Source: Rhodopseudomonas telluris (GTDB lineage Bacteria; Pseudomonadota; Alphaproteobacteria; Rhizobiales; Xanthobacteraceae). Taken from it: a DNA stretch of 64,000 nt. Of the stretch, positions 55,883 to 64,000 are shown one piece after another (the first letter of the stretch is position 1; each line of letters opens with the position of its first letter). The notes under the pieces were generated by a model. The model made no database searches and was not told the origin of the DNA. It worked only from the letters and a program-made list of their open reading frames with translations. The stretch is from contig NZ_JBHLWM010000001.1 in assembly GCF_042432815.1 (NCBI RefSeq), positions 1,054,001 to 1,118,000 on the forward strand, given 5' to 3'. The translations under genes and the position numbers were made by a program.

Positions 55883-56070
55883 CGTGAACCTCGCAATCGT
55901 CAGAATCCAACCCAAGACAGGCCACAATCATGGCGATTGCGCAAGTCATCGCGATGACGCCGAAGCAGTGCCGTGCGCGGCAGGAAGCGCTGCTCCGCGC
56001 GCCCGCCCCTTTGACGAACGCGTTCAACAATGATTGATCGTCGTGTCACGATACAACAGGGAGCGAAACG

Positions 56071-57615
56071 ATGAACGGTGCCGAAAGCCTGGTGAGGACC
56101 CTCGTTCAGGGCGGCGTTGACGTCTGCTTCACCAATCCCGGCACCTCGGAAATGCACTTCGTCGCTGCGCTGGATCGTGTCGAGGGAATGCGCTGCGTGC
56201 TCGGCCTGTTCGAGGGCGTCGTCACCGGCGCCGCGGATGGTTACTATCGGATGAAGCGGACGCCGGCCTCGACCTTGCTGCATCTCGGCCCGGGTCTCGC
56301 CAACGGCATCGCCAATCTGCACAACGCCAAGAAGGCGGCCTCCGGCATTGTCAACATCGTCGGCCAGCACGCCACCTACCACATCGATTACAACGCGCCG
56401 CTGACCTCGGACATCGAGGGCCTGGCGCGGCCGATGTCGGCCTGGGTCCGCACCTCGCCGGACGCCAAGTCGGTGGCGCGCGATGGCGCCGCCGCGATCG
56501 CCGCCGCCAAGGGGATGCCGCCGCAGATCGCCACGCTGATCCTGCCGGCCGACACCGCCTGGAACGAGGCCGACGGCATCGCCGAAGTGCCGGCCGAGCA
56601 ACAGCGCCCGAGCTACTCGCCGCACGCCGTCGAGGCCGCGGCGCGGGCGCTGCGGTCCGGCGAGCCGACGCTGCTGCTGCTGTCCGGCAACGCGCTCACC
56701 GAGCACGGTCTGGCGCTGGCGCAGCGGATCGCCGGCAAGTCCGGCTGCAAGGTGATGGCGCAGACCTACAACGCCCGGATGGCGCGCGGGCAGGGGCGCT
56801 ACTGGGTCGAGCGCGTGCCCTATGTGGTCGAGGCGGCGCTGCCGATCCTGAAGCCGTTCCGCCACATCGTGCTGGTCGAGGCGATGGACCCGGTGGCGTT
56901 CTTCGCCTACCCGGACAAGCCCAGCCTGCTGAAGCCGGAAGGCTGCGACGCGCATCGCCTGACCGACGTTGGCGAGAACTCCGAAGCCGCGCTCGAGGCG
57001 CTGGCCGGCGCGCTCGGCGCCAAGGCTCAGGACGCCCAGCCGCAGAAGCTGGTCGACATCGCCAAGCCGAGCGGGGCGCTGACGCTCGACACCATCGCGC
57101 AGGCGATCGCGGTGGCGATCCCGGAGAATGCGATCGTGATCGACGAGTCCATCACCACCGGCCGCGGCTTCTTCCCGCCGACCGCCGCGGCGGCGCCGCA
57201 CGACTGGCTGCAGAATCTCGGCGGCTCGATCGGCTTCTCGCCGCCGGTCGCGGTCGGCGCCGCGGTGGCGTGCCCGGACCGCAAGGTGATCTGCATGGTG
57301 GGTGACGGCAGCGCGATGTACACGCTGCAGGCGCTGTGGACCCAGGCGCGCGAGAATCTCGACGTCACCACCGTTGTGTTCGCCAACCGCAAGTACCAGA
57401 TCCTCAGGGGCGAGTTCGACGGCGTCGGTGCCGGCGAGCCCGGCAAGCGGGCGCAGGACATGCTGACGCTCGATCGGCCGGACCTCGACTGGGTGTCGCT
57501 GGCCAAGGGCATGGGCGTGCCGGCGCGCGCGGTGACCACGGCGGACGAACTCAACGCCGCACTCGAGGCGGGCGTCCGCGGCAGCGGGCCCAGCCTGGTC
57601 GAAGTGCGGATGTAA
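56071..57615 (+). CDS. Thiamine-diphosphate enzyme, acetolactate-synthase-like (function unassigned)
   Basis: 514 residues. FTNPGTSEMHFVAALD with the cofactor glutamate in GLFEGVVTGAADGYYRM, and the ThDP/Mg motif GDGSAMYTLQALWTQARENLDVTTVVFANRKY. It belongs to a group of IlvB-like proteins often labelled acetolactate synthase large subunit, but no small subunit (IlvH) is nearby. A decarboxylase or carboligase for a 2-oxo acid is likely. It resembles the enzyme at 46.3 kb only in fold and motifs. Confidence 0.8.
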   Translation: MNGAESLVRTLVQGGVDVCFTNPGTSEMHFVAALDRVEGMRCVLGLFEGVVTGAADGYYRMKRTPASTLLHLGPGLANGIANLHNAKKAASGIVNIVGQHATYHIDYNAPLTSDIEGLARPMSAWVRTSPDAKSVARDGAAAIAAAKGMPPQIATLILPADTAWNEADGIAEVPAEQQRPSYSPHAVEAAARALRSGEPTLLLLSGNALTEHGLALAQRIAGKSGCKVMAQTYNARMARGQGRYWVERVPYVVEAALPILKPFRHIVLVEAMDPVAFFAYPDKPSLLKPEGCDAHRLTDVGENSEAALEALAGALGAKAQDAQPQKLVDIAKPSGALTLDTIAQAIAVAIPENAIVIDESITTGRGFFPPTAAAAPHDWLQNLGGSIGFSPPVAVGAAVACPDRKVICMVGDGSAMYTLQALWTQARENLDVTTVVFANRKYQILRGEFDGVGAGEPGKRAQDMLTLDRPDLDWVSLAKGMGVPARAVTTADELNAALEAGVRGSGPSLVEVRM

Positions 57616-57721
57616 CCATCGCGGCAATTTGCCGGGCCAGCCCGCGCCCGGCAGTTGTCGGCGGCGGGCCGGAGGGCGTAGCCTGTCGGCCCGGCGCGGG
57701 ATCGCCGGTTGTGGAGCAGGC

Positions 57722-58153
57722 ATGAAGCGATATCTGATCTTCGGTGCGATCGGGCCGTTCGTGGGCGGGCTGCTGCTGCTGTTCGCGACGTCCTATCTGT
57801 CCGGCTACTGGATGCACACCGATCTGATGGAGGTGCAGAAGTTCTTCGTCGTGATGTTCAAGTCGCTGCAATACAGCTATCTGTTCGGCCTGCTGCCGGC
57901 GCTGATGATGGCGGCGATCGACGAGATTATCTGCCACATCCGCGTCATCAAGCAGCCGCTGCGCATAGTGATCGTCGGTGTCATCGGCTTCGTCGCCACC
58001 GCCTTCTTGTATTCCAATCGCGGCGCCGATGCCGGCCTGGTGCAGCTTGTGCTGTATGGAATAGTCGGGCTGGTGCCGGCGGTGCTGTCGTCCTGGCTGG
58101 CGAGCAAATTCTGCAAGCCGGTTGGTCCGCAGGCCGAGCAGGCGACGGCCTGA
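57722..58153 (+). CDS. Small membrane protein, hypothetical
   Basis: 143 residues with four hydrophobic segments (about 5-25, 45-68, 80-100, 108-130). I do not recognise a family. The start ATG 57722 is 106 bp after the ThDP-enzyme gene in the same direction. Confidence 0.7.
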   Translation: MKRYLIFGAIGPFVGGLLLLFATSYLSGYWMHTDLMEVQKFFVVMFKSLQYSYLFGLLPALMMAAIDEIICHIRVIKQPLRIVIVGVIGFVATAFLYSNRGADAGLVQLVLYGIVGLVPAVLSSWLASKFCKPVGPQAEQATA

Positions 58154-58329
58154 GCCGTCGCGTCGCGATAGCGCCAGGACGGGTGTGCGGATGCCGATCC
58201 GCAGGATGGGGTGAGCGCAAGCGCCCCATCGCCACGCCGGCTTTTCAACGCACCTGATCAATCACCCGCAGCGGCGAGTGCTCGTGGGGGGCGTTCCGCT
58301 CAACCGCTATGCGGCGCTACTCGGGCTTG

Positions 58330-58647
58330 TCAGCCGCGCGCGGGGGCCGCGCCCCAGTCGCTCAGGCTCTCGATCGCGTCGTCCTGCAGCGCGGCTTCGA
58401 TGCGGCTCTTGAGGTCGGCATGGCGCGCGCTGGCCGCTTCGAACTCGGCCGCTGTCATCGCGCCGCGATGGGCGCGCAGGCGCGGATCGAGCCGCAGGAA
58501 TTCCTCGGTCTCCGCCGGCGACAACCCGGCGATCGCGGTTACGCCCCGCGTGTCCCGGATCAGCGCCCGCATCTGCTCCAGCCATTGTCGCAGCGCCGGC
58601 TCCTGTTCGAGCAAGGCGTTGATCGTCTGTTCGAGCGTATGAGCCAT
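58330..58647 (-). CDS. Small helical hypothetical protein
   Basis: 105 residues, mostly helix with many Glu, Arg and Ala and no membrane segment or signal. The tryptophan near residue 22 (LRQWLEQMRALIRDTRG) and the repeated LR-x-D-P-RLRAH pattern are the only features. Not recognised. It converges with the small membrane protein gene. Confidence 0.5.
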   Translation of the reverse strand: MAHTLEQTINALLEQEPALRQWLEQMRALIRDTRGVTAIAGLSPAETEEFLRLDPRLRAHRGAMTAAEFEAASARHADLKSRIEAALQDDAIESLSDWGAAPARG

Positions 58648-58891
58648 TGTCCGTCGCCTCCCGCCGATGCTCTGTGGGCCATCTGATCCTCCGCTAAACG
58701 AAGGCCGGGGGCGGTCGCATTGTGCCGGATCAATTGGTGCGGTGCGGTGGTGTGCGACCGATGATCGCTTCGATGATGGCGAGGTTCGTCATCGGTTGCC
58801 GGTCAAACAACGCCTCGATGGCGAAGGCCTCGCTGCGCTGCGCGCCACCGGGTCCGAGCCGGCAAATTGGAAGTGCGCGTAGCAACTCGGA
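58648..58891. other. Gene-free stretch left of the island
   Basis: 244 bp of high-GC sequence with no credible gene or repeat. Short open frames here read into the tRNA-derived repeat and are not proteins. It represents the chromosome side of the left island boundary. Confidence 0.5.
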
Positions 58892-58940
58892 AATGGTGGG
58901 CGCACAAGGGATCGAACCTTGGACCTCTCCCGTGTGAAGG
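58892..58940. repeat. Left attachment-site repeat (att), tRNA-Val 3' copy
   Basis: 49 bases identical to 62435-62483, covering the 3' part of tRNA-Val(CAC) from the anticodon loop to the CCA end, plus two flanking bases. It is a partial tRNA copy: after the shared stretch the sequence departs from the tRNA. Such a repeat is what site-specific integration into a tRNA 3' end leaves behind. Confidence 0.92.
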
Positions 58941-58989
58941 AAGATTGCCCCGCCAGAAAAATTGTTTTATAATCAATGGGTTAAAAAAA

Positions 58990-59020
58990 TTTTGCGACAA
59001 TTTGCACGCATTTTGCACAC
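58990..59020. repeat. Direct short repeats inside left island end (arm-site-like)
   Basis: Three spaced copies of a TTTGC[AG]C-like core: TTTTGCGAC, TTTGCACGC and TTTTGCACAC at roughly 10-bp steps. Placement 50-80 bp from the att core is typical of tyrosine-recombinase arm sites. Confidence 0.5.
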
Positions 59021-59107
59021 TCAAGTTCTCTTTTCTTAAGCACTTAAAATTGTTGATGTTTTTGTTAGGGCTCTCCCTTGGAAAGGTAGGGTCTTAATCG
59101 CGGATTT

Positions 59108-62100
59108 CTATGAGGATTTGCGTTCTTCATCCTCGTGCGAACCTTTGGCCTCACGGTTAATGAGACGCTTTAGCCCAGCTTGGTCGTATTGAAGCCCGGA
59201 AGTTTTCAGACATTCCTGCGCCGCGTTCAGCAACATCAAACGCTTCTCTTTCTCCCAGTGGTTCCAATAGACACGAGTGATTAGATGAGAAGCCAAAACC
59301 ATTCGCAGGAAGCTCGCCTTGGGAAGGGATTTCAGCGAAGCTTTCAGCCCCTTTGTCCCAGTCCCAGCGTCCAAATCCGAAAGCCAAATACAGCGGAGCA
59401 GATCTTCCAACGGATCTTCGCAGTCCGTGTTGGCTAGGCTATGCGCGAGAATTGCGTCTCGACCATCTTCACAGAGGCATTGAACGACAACGCGTAGTGG
59501 CTGAGAAAGCATCGCGTACTCTAGGAGATCGACCATCATCTCCACGGTTCGCTTTGCTTCAACAAGGTCGACGTCCGCCTCCGACTTCGCAATATCTCGT
59601 ATCACCTCTTCGTCAGAAAGCATCTGATTCTTGATTTCTTTGAAATCAACAGTTGCAAGTGCATTCGTCCAATCATCAATTATTAGTCGTGAAAGCTTGA
59701 TGACCTTGCTCATCAGAGAGCGCTTCACGTCGGCTTCTAGACGTTCGGCGCCAGTCCCCAGCAAGGAAACAGCCACATACCAAACTTCAAAATCGTCCTC
59801 TTCTGCCGAATCGCCTTCGTTGCTCTCTCTTTCGTCAACGGGGCGCTCTGACTGTCGAGATGCCTCGCTTCTCACCCTGTCAGCAACGTCAAGCAAGCGC
59901 TGCTTCTCGCGTGACGCGTCGTGATCCTCGGTCACTTCGGCAATCGCTTTCTGCAATCGATTCTGGATGCCTTGCATGCGCTCGCCCTTCGATAGCAGCG
60001 CTGGCCTAATTCGATCGGAGCTTAGTGACGAAGGTGATGTGGCTCTCTGCTCGGCATTGCTAATCGCCCCGTCTAGTCTTGTTTGTAGTTCTTCGATAAA
60101 ATTCTTTGACAGCCCGAGTTCGGCAAACAACGCAAATGTTGGAAGGTCAAACGCCCGTGTCCCAAATTGGAAGTACCGCTGCGCCTCCTCGGGGTCGTCA
60201 TGGAGACTTTTCGCCAAGAGGTATGATTCCATAAAAGGTAGCGTGAATTGAACGTTACCGTTTTCGATAAATAGAATTCCCTTTTGCATAAATGCACTGG
60301 AGAAGCGCACGGCAGAAATCTTGTAATCGAACCTCTCGGCGAATTCTTCAGTGAATTTAATTAGCTCTGCCTCCGAAAATGATCTTTTCTTTACGTTTAT
60401 TTCGCGGGCTAGCAATGTCAAAAAATTCTCTCTAGTGGTTCGGCTTAGTGCGATAGGTTCGTTGTCATCCGCGACAACGTAGCTCAGGTATCCGACAACG
60501 GCTATTTCGATCAATTCGGCCCGTCTGTTTGCTCGAAGTAGTCCGGCTAAAGCAGCTTGAGGTATGCCCGCGAAGTAGCTTGGATGAGCAGACAAGCGAA
60601 AATGGGAGAACGTTTCCCGAAGGCGAATTGCGATGACTTCGGACTCCGCAACAGACATCTCGAAATTCTTTTGGATGAAATGCGAGGTCTCGAGGAATGA
60701 TACATCATCCAAGGTGGCCATCCGCGCGCCACTTTTGGTGCAGAATTCGCTTTCCGCGATGATGCTGGCCCGATTTCTGGAAAAAATAACGAACTTTGCG
60801 TCGGCGAGCTTGCTGACTTCCGCGTGTAAGAACAGAGCTTGTGATCGTGACTGGAAGTTAAATTCGTCGATAATAAAAATGAGTTTGACTTGATTGTTAG
60901 TTTTGAACGCGATTGTATCTTGAGCAAGCGCCTCGATGCCATAATCTGGTTTGTGAAGATTGGACGCCTCGATTACTGTCGGTAACATCTGCCTGTTCGA
61001 GACTTGCGAGTTAATCAGATCGCGTGCGACTACCCAGGCAAGGCTCCGATCGGGATACTGTGGTGGAACCTCGACAACGATAATATCGGTCTGCGTAAGC
61101 GCATCTCGTATCTCGATGGGGTCTCCTGTGGTGGGGCGGACAGCTCCTTCCAAGTCGTCGCTTCGGAGGCGGATGCGTGGGACTGGAATGCGGTATCCGT
61201 CGAGTGAAAACCCGGGCGCAAGTTCCCGCAGTCGAGAATTAAAATGATCTGATCGCGCGATTAGTGCTGAGGCGGTTGGATCGGTAGTCCCGTTATTTGG
61301 CGATTGATGTTGGTGGGTTTTGCCTTGCAATCGATCTTGGAGATATCGAACAAGTAATGGATTTCGCGTTTGCTGGGCCAAGTACGATGCTGCATTTGAG
61401 GCGGCGACGAATCTTGCCTTGTTGTTGGTTTCGGTTTCGAATTGATTCTTGTCGACTCCGAAGCCGGCGTAGTCGGAAATTCCTCGGATCGTGAGGGCTG
61501 GTATCCCGAGGCGCTTCACCACAGAGAACATTCCGCCCGATTCTGTTTCCACCGCTAAGATCTTGCGGTCGAGTTTCTTGATGCTCCTGTTGTAATCAGG
61601 ACTAGCAGCGACAGCGGCGCAAGCTATAAGGCCGCTCTTTACAGATGGAGCTCCGAGTTTCTCCTTGCGTCCGTCTTTTCCCGTGAATTCTTGGGGCATG
61701 ATGCTCTCGCCAGAGAGCATGCGGTCGTTCACCCAGCGGTCGAAGACTTCCTTTCGCTCCGGGACCAGTTTGTCGAGATCGAGTGCGACGGATATTTCAG
61801 TGGGGGTTTCGTAGTGTGTAGGCGAGAAGGAGATTTCTTGTTGCGATTTATCAGCTTTGTTCGAACGGCTAGCTGGCTTTCGGGCCTTAACTGCAACGTC
61901 CGAAACTTTTGAATTATCGAGAAGGTCTGCGATTGCGCCGGTTCGACACACATCGCCGATATTGAGATCAGATGATAGCCCGCCCGCAATTCCCAGACAG
62001 ACGAGGAGGCCAACGTCAAACTCATCGAGAATATCGAGGGCAGCATTGACATTTTCAGTCCTGCCCATTGCATTTTGTTTCACGAATAAAATATCTAGCG

Positions 62101-62236
62101 GGCTTCCATCAGATGCCATTTGGAATCGGATTCGGCTGCCGGTGCTAAGGTTCGCGACGTATCTAAAATGGCTGAGGGCGGTCTCAAATTCTTCATCAAG
62201 GGGGATGATTGCCGCCAAATCGAAGTAACGCTTCAT
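59108..62236 (-). CDS. Nucleoside-phosphorylase-domain / NTPase-like fusion protein, candidate NLR-type defence receptor
   Basis: 1042 residues in one open frame. Residues 1-285 are a PNP_UDP (MTA/SAH nucleosidase-like) domain: DLAAIIPLDEEFE, CLGIAGGL-x6-IGDV, the substrate-binding ETESGGMF (near 231) and the catalytic Asp in RGISDYAGF (near 256), all intact. Residues about 345-610 look like an NTPase: a hydrophobic strand then VPPQYPDRS where a P-loop would be (no GK[ST]), and a Walker-B-like KLIFIIDEF (near 453). The remainder (about 610-1042) is helical with a very acidic linker near 800-825. Fusions of nucleosidase effectors to STAND ATPases act in bacterial anti-phage and fungal NLR immunity (established for relatives). 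The start ATG 62236 has AGGAAGGGAAG before it. It is the sole cargo of the island. Confidence 0.72.
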   Translation of the reverse strand: MKRYFDLAAIIPLDEEFETALSHFRYVANLSTGSRIRFQMASDGSPLDILFVKQNAMGRTENVNAALDILDEFDVGLLVCLGIAGGLSSDLNIGDVCRTGAIADLLDNSKVSDVAVKARKPASRSNKADKSQQEISFSPTHYETPTEISVALDLDKLVPERKEVFDRWVNDRMLSGESIMPQEFTGKDGRKEKLGAPSVKSGLIACAAVAASPDYNRSIKKLDRKILAVETESGGMFSVVKRLGIPALTIRGISDYAGFGVDKNQFETETNNKARFVAASNAASYLAQQTRNPLLVRYLQDRLQGKTHQHQSPNNGTTDPTASALIARSDHFNSRLRELAPGFSLDGYRIPVPRIRLRSDDLEGAVRPTTGDPIEIRDALTQTDIIVVEVPPQYPDRSLAWVVARDLINSQVSNRQMLPTVIEASNLHKPDYGIEALAQDTIAFKTNNQVKLIFIIDEFNFQSRSQALFLHAEVSKLADAKFVIFSRNRASIIAESEFCTKSGARMATLDDVSFLETSHFIQKNFEMSVAESEVIAIRLRETFSHFRLSAHPSYFAGIPQAALAGLLRANRRAELIEIAVVGYLSYVVADDNEPIALSRTTRENFLTLLAREINVKKRSFSEAELIKFTEEFAERFDYKISAVRFSSAFMQKGILFIENGNVQFTLPFMESYLLAKSLHDDPEEAQRYFQFGTRAFDLPTFALFAELGLSKNFIEELQTRLDGAISNAEQRATSPSSLSSDRIRPALLSKGERMQGIQNRLQKAIAEVTEDHDASREKQRLLDVADRVRSEASRQSERPVDERESNEGDSAEEDDFEVWYVAVSLLGTGAERLEADVKRSLMSKVIKLSRLIIDDWTNALATVDFKEIKNQMLSDEEVIRDIAKSEADVDLVEAKRTVEMMVDLLEYAMLSQPLRVVVQCLCEDGRDAILAHSLANTDCEDPLEDLLRCIWLSDLDAGTGTKGLKASLKSLPKASFLRMVLASHLITRVYWNHWEKEKRLMLLNAAQECLKTSGLQYDQAGLKRLINREAKGSHEDEERKSS

Positions 62237-62396
62237 CGAAGACTTCCCTTCCTGAACCCCGCCGCTCGCCGCGCAGAATCGGCGAGGGGAAATGAATCAG
62301 GAATATCGAAGTCAGCGCGAAAATGACAGGGAAGCAACTTCTGATTGACGGTGGCCCGGCTCGTTGACTCGAAATTTCAAACGCGAAGAAAAACGG

Positions 62397-62435
62397 AACT
62401 CTTGTAACAACTCTTGACACAGGATCTAGTCAAGA
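62397..62435. repeat. Tandem and inverted TCTTG repeats inside right island end (arm-site-like)
   Basis: Two tandem 12-bp units AACTCTTGTAAC and AACTCTTGACAC (62397-62420), the second starting a TCTTGAC / GTCAAGA inverted pair (62412-62418 and 62429-62435) that abuts the att repeat. They are probably recombinase or excisionase binding sites. The rest of 62237-62396 has only the gene's leader. Confidence 0.5.
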
Positions 62436-62483
62436 ATGGTGGGCGCACAAGGGATCGAACCTTGGACCTCTCCCGTGTGAAGG
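62435..62483. repeat. Right attachment-site repeat (att) within tRNA-Val
   Basis: The 49-bp partner of 58892-58940; here it is part of the complete tRNA gene, so this is the end at which integration restored the tRNA. Confidence 0.92.
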
Positions 62484-62511
62484 GAACGCTCTCCCGCTGA
62501 GCTATGCGCCC
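62437..62511 (-). tRNA. tRNA-Val (anticodon CAC)
   Basis: Cloverleaf read on the minus strand: acceptor GGGCGCA / TGCGCCC, D-arm with AGCTCAGCGGGAGAGC, anticodon stem TTCCC / GGGAG with loop TTCACAC (anticodon CAC), T-arm GGTTCGATCC and an encoded CCA end (62437-62439). 75 bases with CCA. It serves as the integration site of the adjacent island. Confidence 0.96.
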
Positions 62512-62678
62512 GGGACCGGTGGGGACGGGGCCGCGTGGCGGCTGGTCCCGGTGACCGTAGAGGCGCGATTTACGGAGTGAGGGGCTCGGGTGTCAAGCGG
62601 CAAGCCGGAAATTTGCCGCTTCGTTCACCCATTTGCGGCTCGGGCCAAACCATCCTGCGCGCGGCCGGCTTGAGCTGC

Positions 62679-63929
62679 TCAGCCGATCTGCCGCGCCCGC
62701 GACGCATGCGATTGCAGGGCGCGGATGCGTTCGGCGAGCGTGCCGCCCACGACCGGCGCCGCCGCTGCCTCGGTGCCGTTGGCGCGGGTCGTTGCCTTTG
62801 CTGCGGGCGCCGGCGCCGCGCTGCCCTGGCCGGCGAGGATCGCCTCGATCGGCGAATCCGGCCCCTCGAGCGTCATCGCCAGCTTGGCGACTTCGGCGGC
62901 GATGTCGTTGATGCGTTCGCGCAGCAGGGCGTTCTCCATCCGCTCGGTCGCCCAGTTGTTCTCGGCCTGCTGCTGGATCGCCGCCAGTTCGCGTTGCGCG
63001 GCGGCGCGCTCTTCGCGGGACTGGCGGAGCTGGTCTTCGAGCGCGGCCTTTTCGGCCTGCAGCCGGGCGACATCCGCGTTGCCGCCGACCTTTTCTTTCG
63101 GAGACGCCTTGCCACCGCGGAGCCGCTGCAATTCCTGCTCGGCAGCCGTCGCGGCGGCGCGCAGGCCGGCATTCTCGGCTTCCAGCGCCGCGACCCGGCT
63201 GCCGAGCTGCTCGGCTTCCTTGACCTGCGCGACGAGTTGGCGGTCGAGATCGGCGACGCGGCTGCCGAGTTGCTCGGCGCGGCTGCGGGCCTCGCTCAGC
63301 TCGCGGCTGGTGCTGACGGTTTCGCCGCGCTGGGCTTCGAGCCGGGTCTGGGTCGCGGTGAATTCGCGCTCGGCTTCGCCGACGCGGGCGCGCAGCTCTT
63401 CGATTTGGGCCCGCACCGCGACCAGTTCGACCTGGCGGGTATCGGCCTGCAATGAGCGGTCGGCGAGTTCGGCATTGATGCGGGCGAGCTCCGCCTGGCG
63501 CTCGGCGAGCGCGGCCTCGGCGGCGCGCAGCTCCTGAGTCTTGGTGGCGAAGTCCTGCTCGGTGGTGCGAAGTTGCTCGTTGAGCGCCTTCTCGCGCGCC
63601 TCCAGCGTGATGATGGCTTCGTTCTTCTCGGCGAGCTCAACCTTGAGACGGTTGACCGCGTCGGTCTTGCGGCCGATTTCGGCGAGCTGGCTGGTAGTCT
63701 TGTTGCGGAGTTGCTCGACGCTCATCTCCAGCCGCCGCGCCGACATCGCGAATTCGGCGCGGAGCTGGTCCTTGTCGGCCTGGATCTCGGCCATCGACAG
63801 CGGCGTGGCCGCCTCCAGCCGCTTGGTGGTCAGCCGCACCGCGCGATTATGCACCAGCGGCGCGATCATCAGCGCGAGCAGCATCGCGGCCAGAAAGCCG
63901 ATCGCCAGATACATGATCTGCTCGACCAT
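62679..63929 (-). CDS. Membrane-anchored coiled-coil protein
   Basis: 416 residues. One N-terminal membrane helix (about 5-27) is followed by almost continuous coiled coil (about 45-350, rich in Glu, Arg, Ala and Gln heptads), and a low-complexity Ala/Thr tail ending in TLAERIRALQSHASRARQIG. Proteins of this layout are conserved in Bradyrhizobium and Rhodopseudomonas but unnamed (recalled). RmuC-like proteins share the layout, but I see no RmuC nuclease domain. TAGGAGA lies 8 bases before ATG 63929. The gap to the tRNA (62512-62678) and the last 71 bases of the window hold nothing recognisable. Confidence 0.75.
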   Translation of the reverse strand: MVEQIMYLAIGFLAAMLLALMIAPLVHNRAVRLTTKRLEAATPLSMAEIQADKDQLRAEFAMSARRLEMSVEQLRNKTTSQLAEIGRKTDAVNRLKVELAEKNEAIITLEAREKALNEQLRTTEQDFATKTQELRAAEAALAERQAELARINAELADRSLQADTRQVELVAVRAQIEELRARVGEAEREFTATQTRLEAQRGETVSTSRELSEARSRAEQLGSRVADLDRQLVAQVKEAEQLGSRVAALEAENAGLRAAATAAEQELQRLRGGKASPKEKVGGNADVARLQAEKAALEDQLRQSREERAAAQRELAAIQQQAENNWATERMENALLRERINDIAAEVAKLAMTLEGPDSPIEAILAGQGSAAPAPAAKATTRANGTEAAAAPVVGGTLAERIRALQSHASRARQIG

Positions 63930-64000
63930 GACGTTCTCCTACCCGAGATCCCGAAAGCGGAACGCTGTGTGGACCGGCCAGGGAGGCGGCTTGCGCCTGC

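Larger units (their letters stand above)
58892..62483. mobile_element. tRNA-Val-integrated mini-island (about 3.5 kb)
   Basis: Bounded by the 49-bp att direct repeats. The interior is visibly AT-richer than all surrounding genes and holds one large gene (59108-62236, minus strand). Short repeats like integrase arm sites lie just inside both ends. No integrase, excisionase or transposase gene is present, so it is either a decayed island or an element moved by a helper in trans. Confidence 0.85.

Noticed and set aside
58330..58647. Treating the small helical gene left of the island as island cargo (for example an antitoxin)
   Set aside because: It lies outside the att repeat and has the high-GC composition of the chromosome.
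58722..59097. Short open frames crossing the left att site, one giving a phrase like VGAQGIEPW
   Set aside because: That peptide comes from translating a tRNA sequence; such spurious proteins are common. No ribosome site or family supports them.
62679..63929. RmuC recombination-limiting nuclease
   Set aside because: It has the same layout of N-terminal helix and coiled coil, but no RmuC C-terminal nuclease-like domain; the C-terminus is low complexity.

Overview
The window looks like a chromosomal segment of a purple non-sulfur alphaproteobacterium of the Rhodopseudomonas palustris / Bradyrhizobium group. This rests on protein resemblance recalled from memory, on very high GC with matching codon use, on dispersed palindromic repeats of the kind known from that group, and on a ferredoxin / FNR gene neighbourhood I associate with R. 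palustris. No database search was possible.

Layout. 0-7.9 kb: two c-type cytochromes, a stand-alone Lrp-type sensor domain, thiD, a translationally coupled YqcI/YcgG-DUF1989 pair, a probable membrane-lipid remodelling cluster (PmtA-like methyltransferase, PlcP-like phosphoesterase, Agt-like glycosyltransferase) and a threonine dehydratase. 7.9-17.5 kb: an acidic hypothetical protein, an MFS permease, a dipeptide epimerase, a phospholipid-transport ABC system (STAS-MlaE fusion, MlaF, MlaD) and an EmrAB-type efflux pair. 17.5-20 kb: a gene-poor repeat zone with a membrane-anchored Mrr-like nuclease between direct repeats. 20-27 kb: a 2004-residue coiled-coil protein resembling the Agrobacterium Growth Pole Ring protein, divergent from an Hpt protein across a promoter holding a full CtrA site. 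27-42 kb: ferredoxin, thioesterase, ferredoxin-NADP reductase, CLC antiporter, surface-glycan genes, DUF2147 protein, TonB-dependent receptor, SGNH hydrolase, a flippase-like membrane protein and a DUF892 protein. 42.6-45 kb: an SbtA/SbtB bicarbonate-transport pair with a divergent LysR regulator and a palindromic operator candidate. 46-54 kb: a benzoylformate-decarboxylase-like enzyme, then a CYP153-type P450, acyl-CoA dehydrogenase, CoA-transferase and hydratase in one direction, and isovaleryl-CoA dehydrogenase. 54-58.7 kb: DUF2927 protein, L,D-transpeptidase, a second ThDP enzyme and small proteins.

58.9-62.5 kb is a compact genomic island. A 49-bp direct repeat, whose right copy is the 3' part of an intact tRNA-Val(CAC) gene, brackets about 3.5 kb of visibly AT-richer DNA. 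The only cargo is a 1042-residue protein with a nucleoside-phosphorylase-type N-terminal domain fused to an NTPase-like and helical region. That is the architecture of NLR/STAND-type immune receptors, and this is my best candidate for an undescribed (anti-phage) system. No integrase is present, but integrase arm-like repeats remain at both ends. A coiled-coil membrane protein closes the window.
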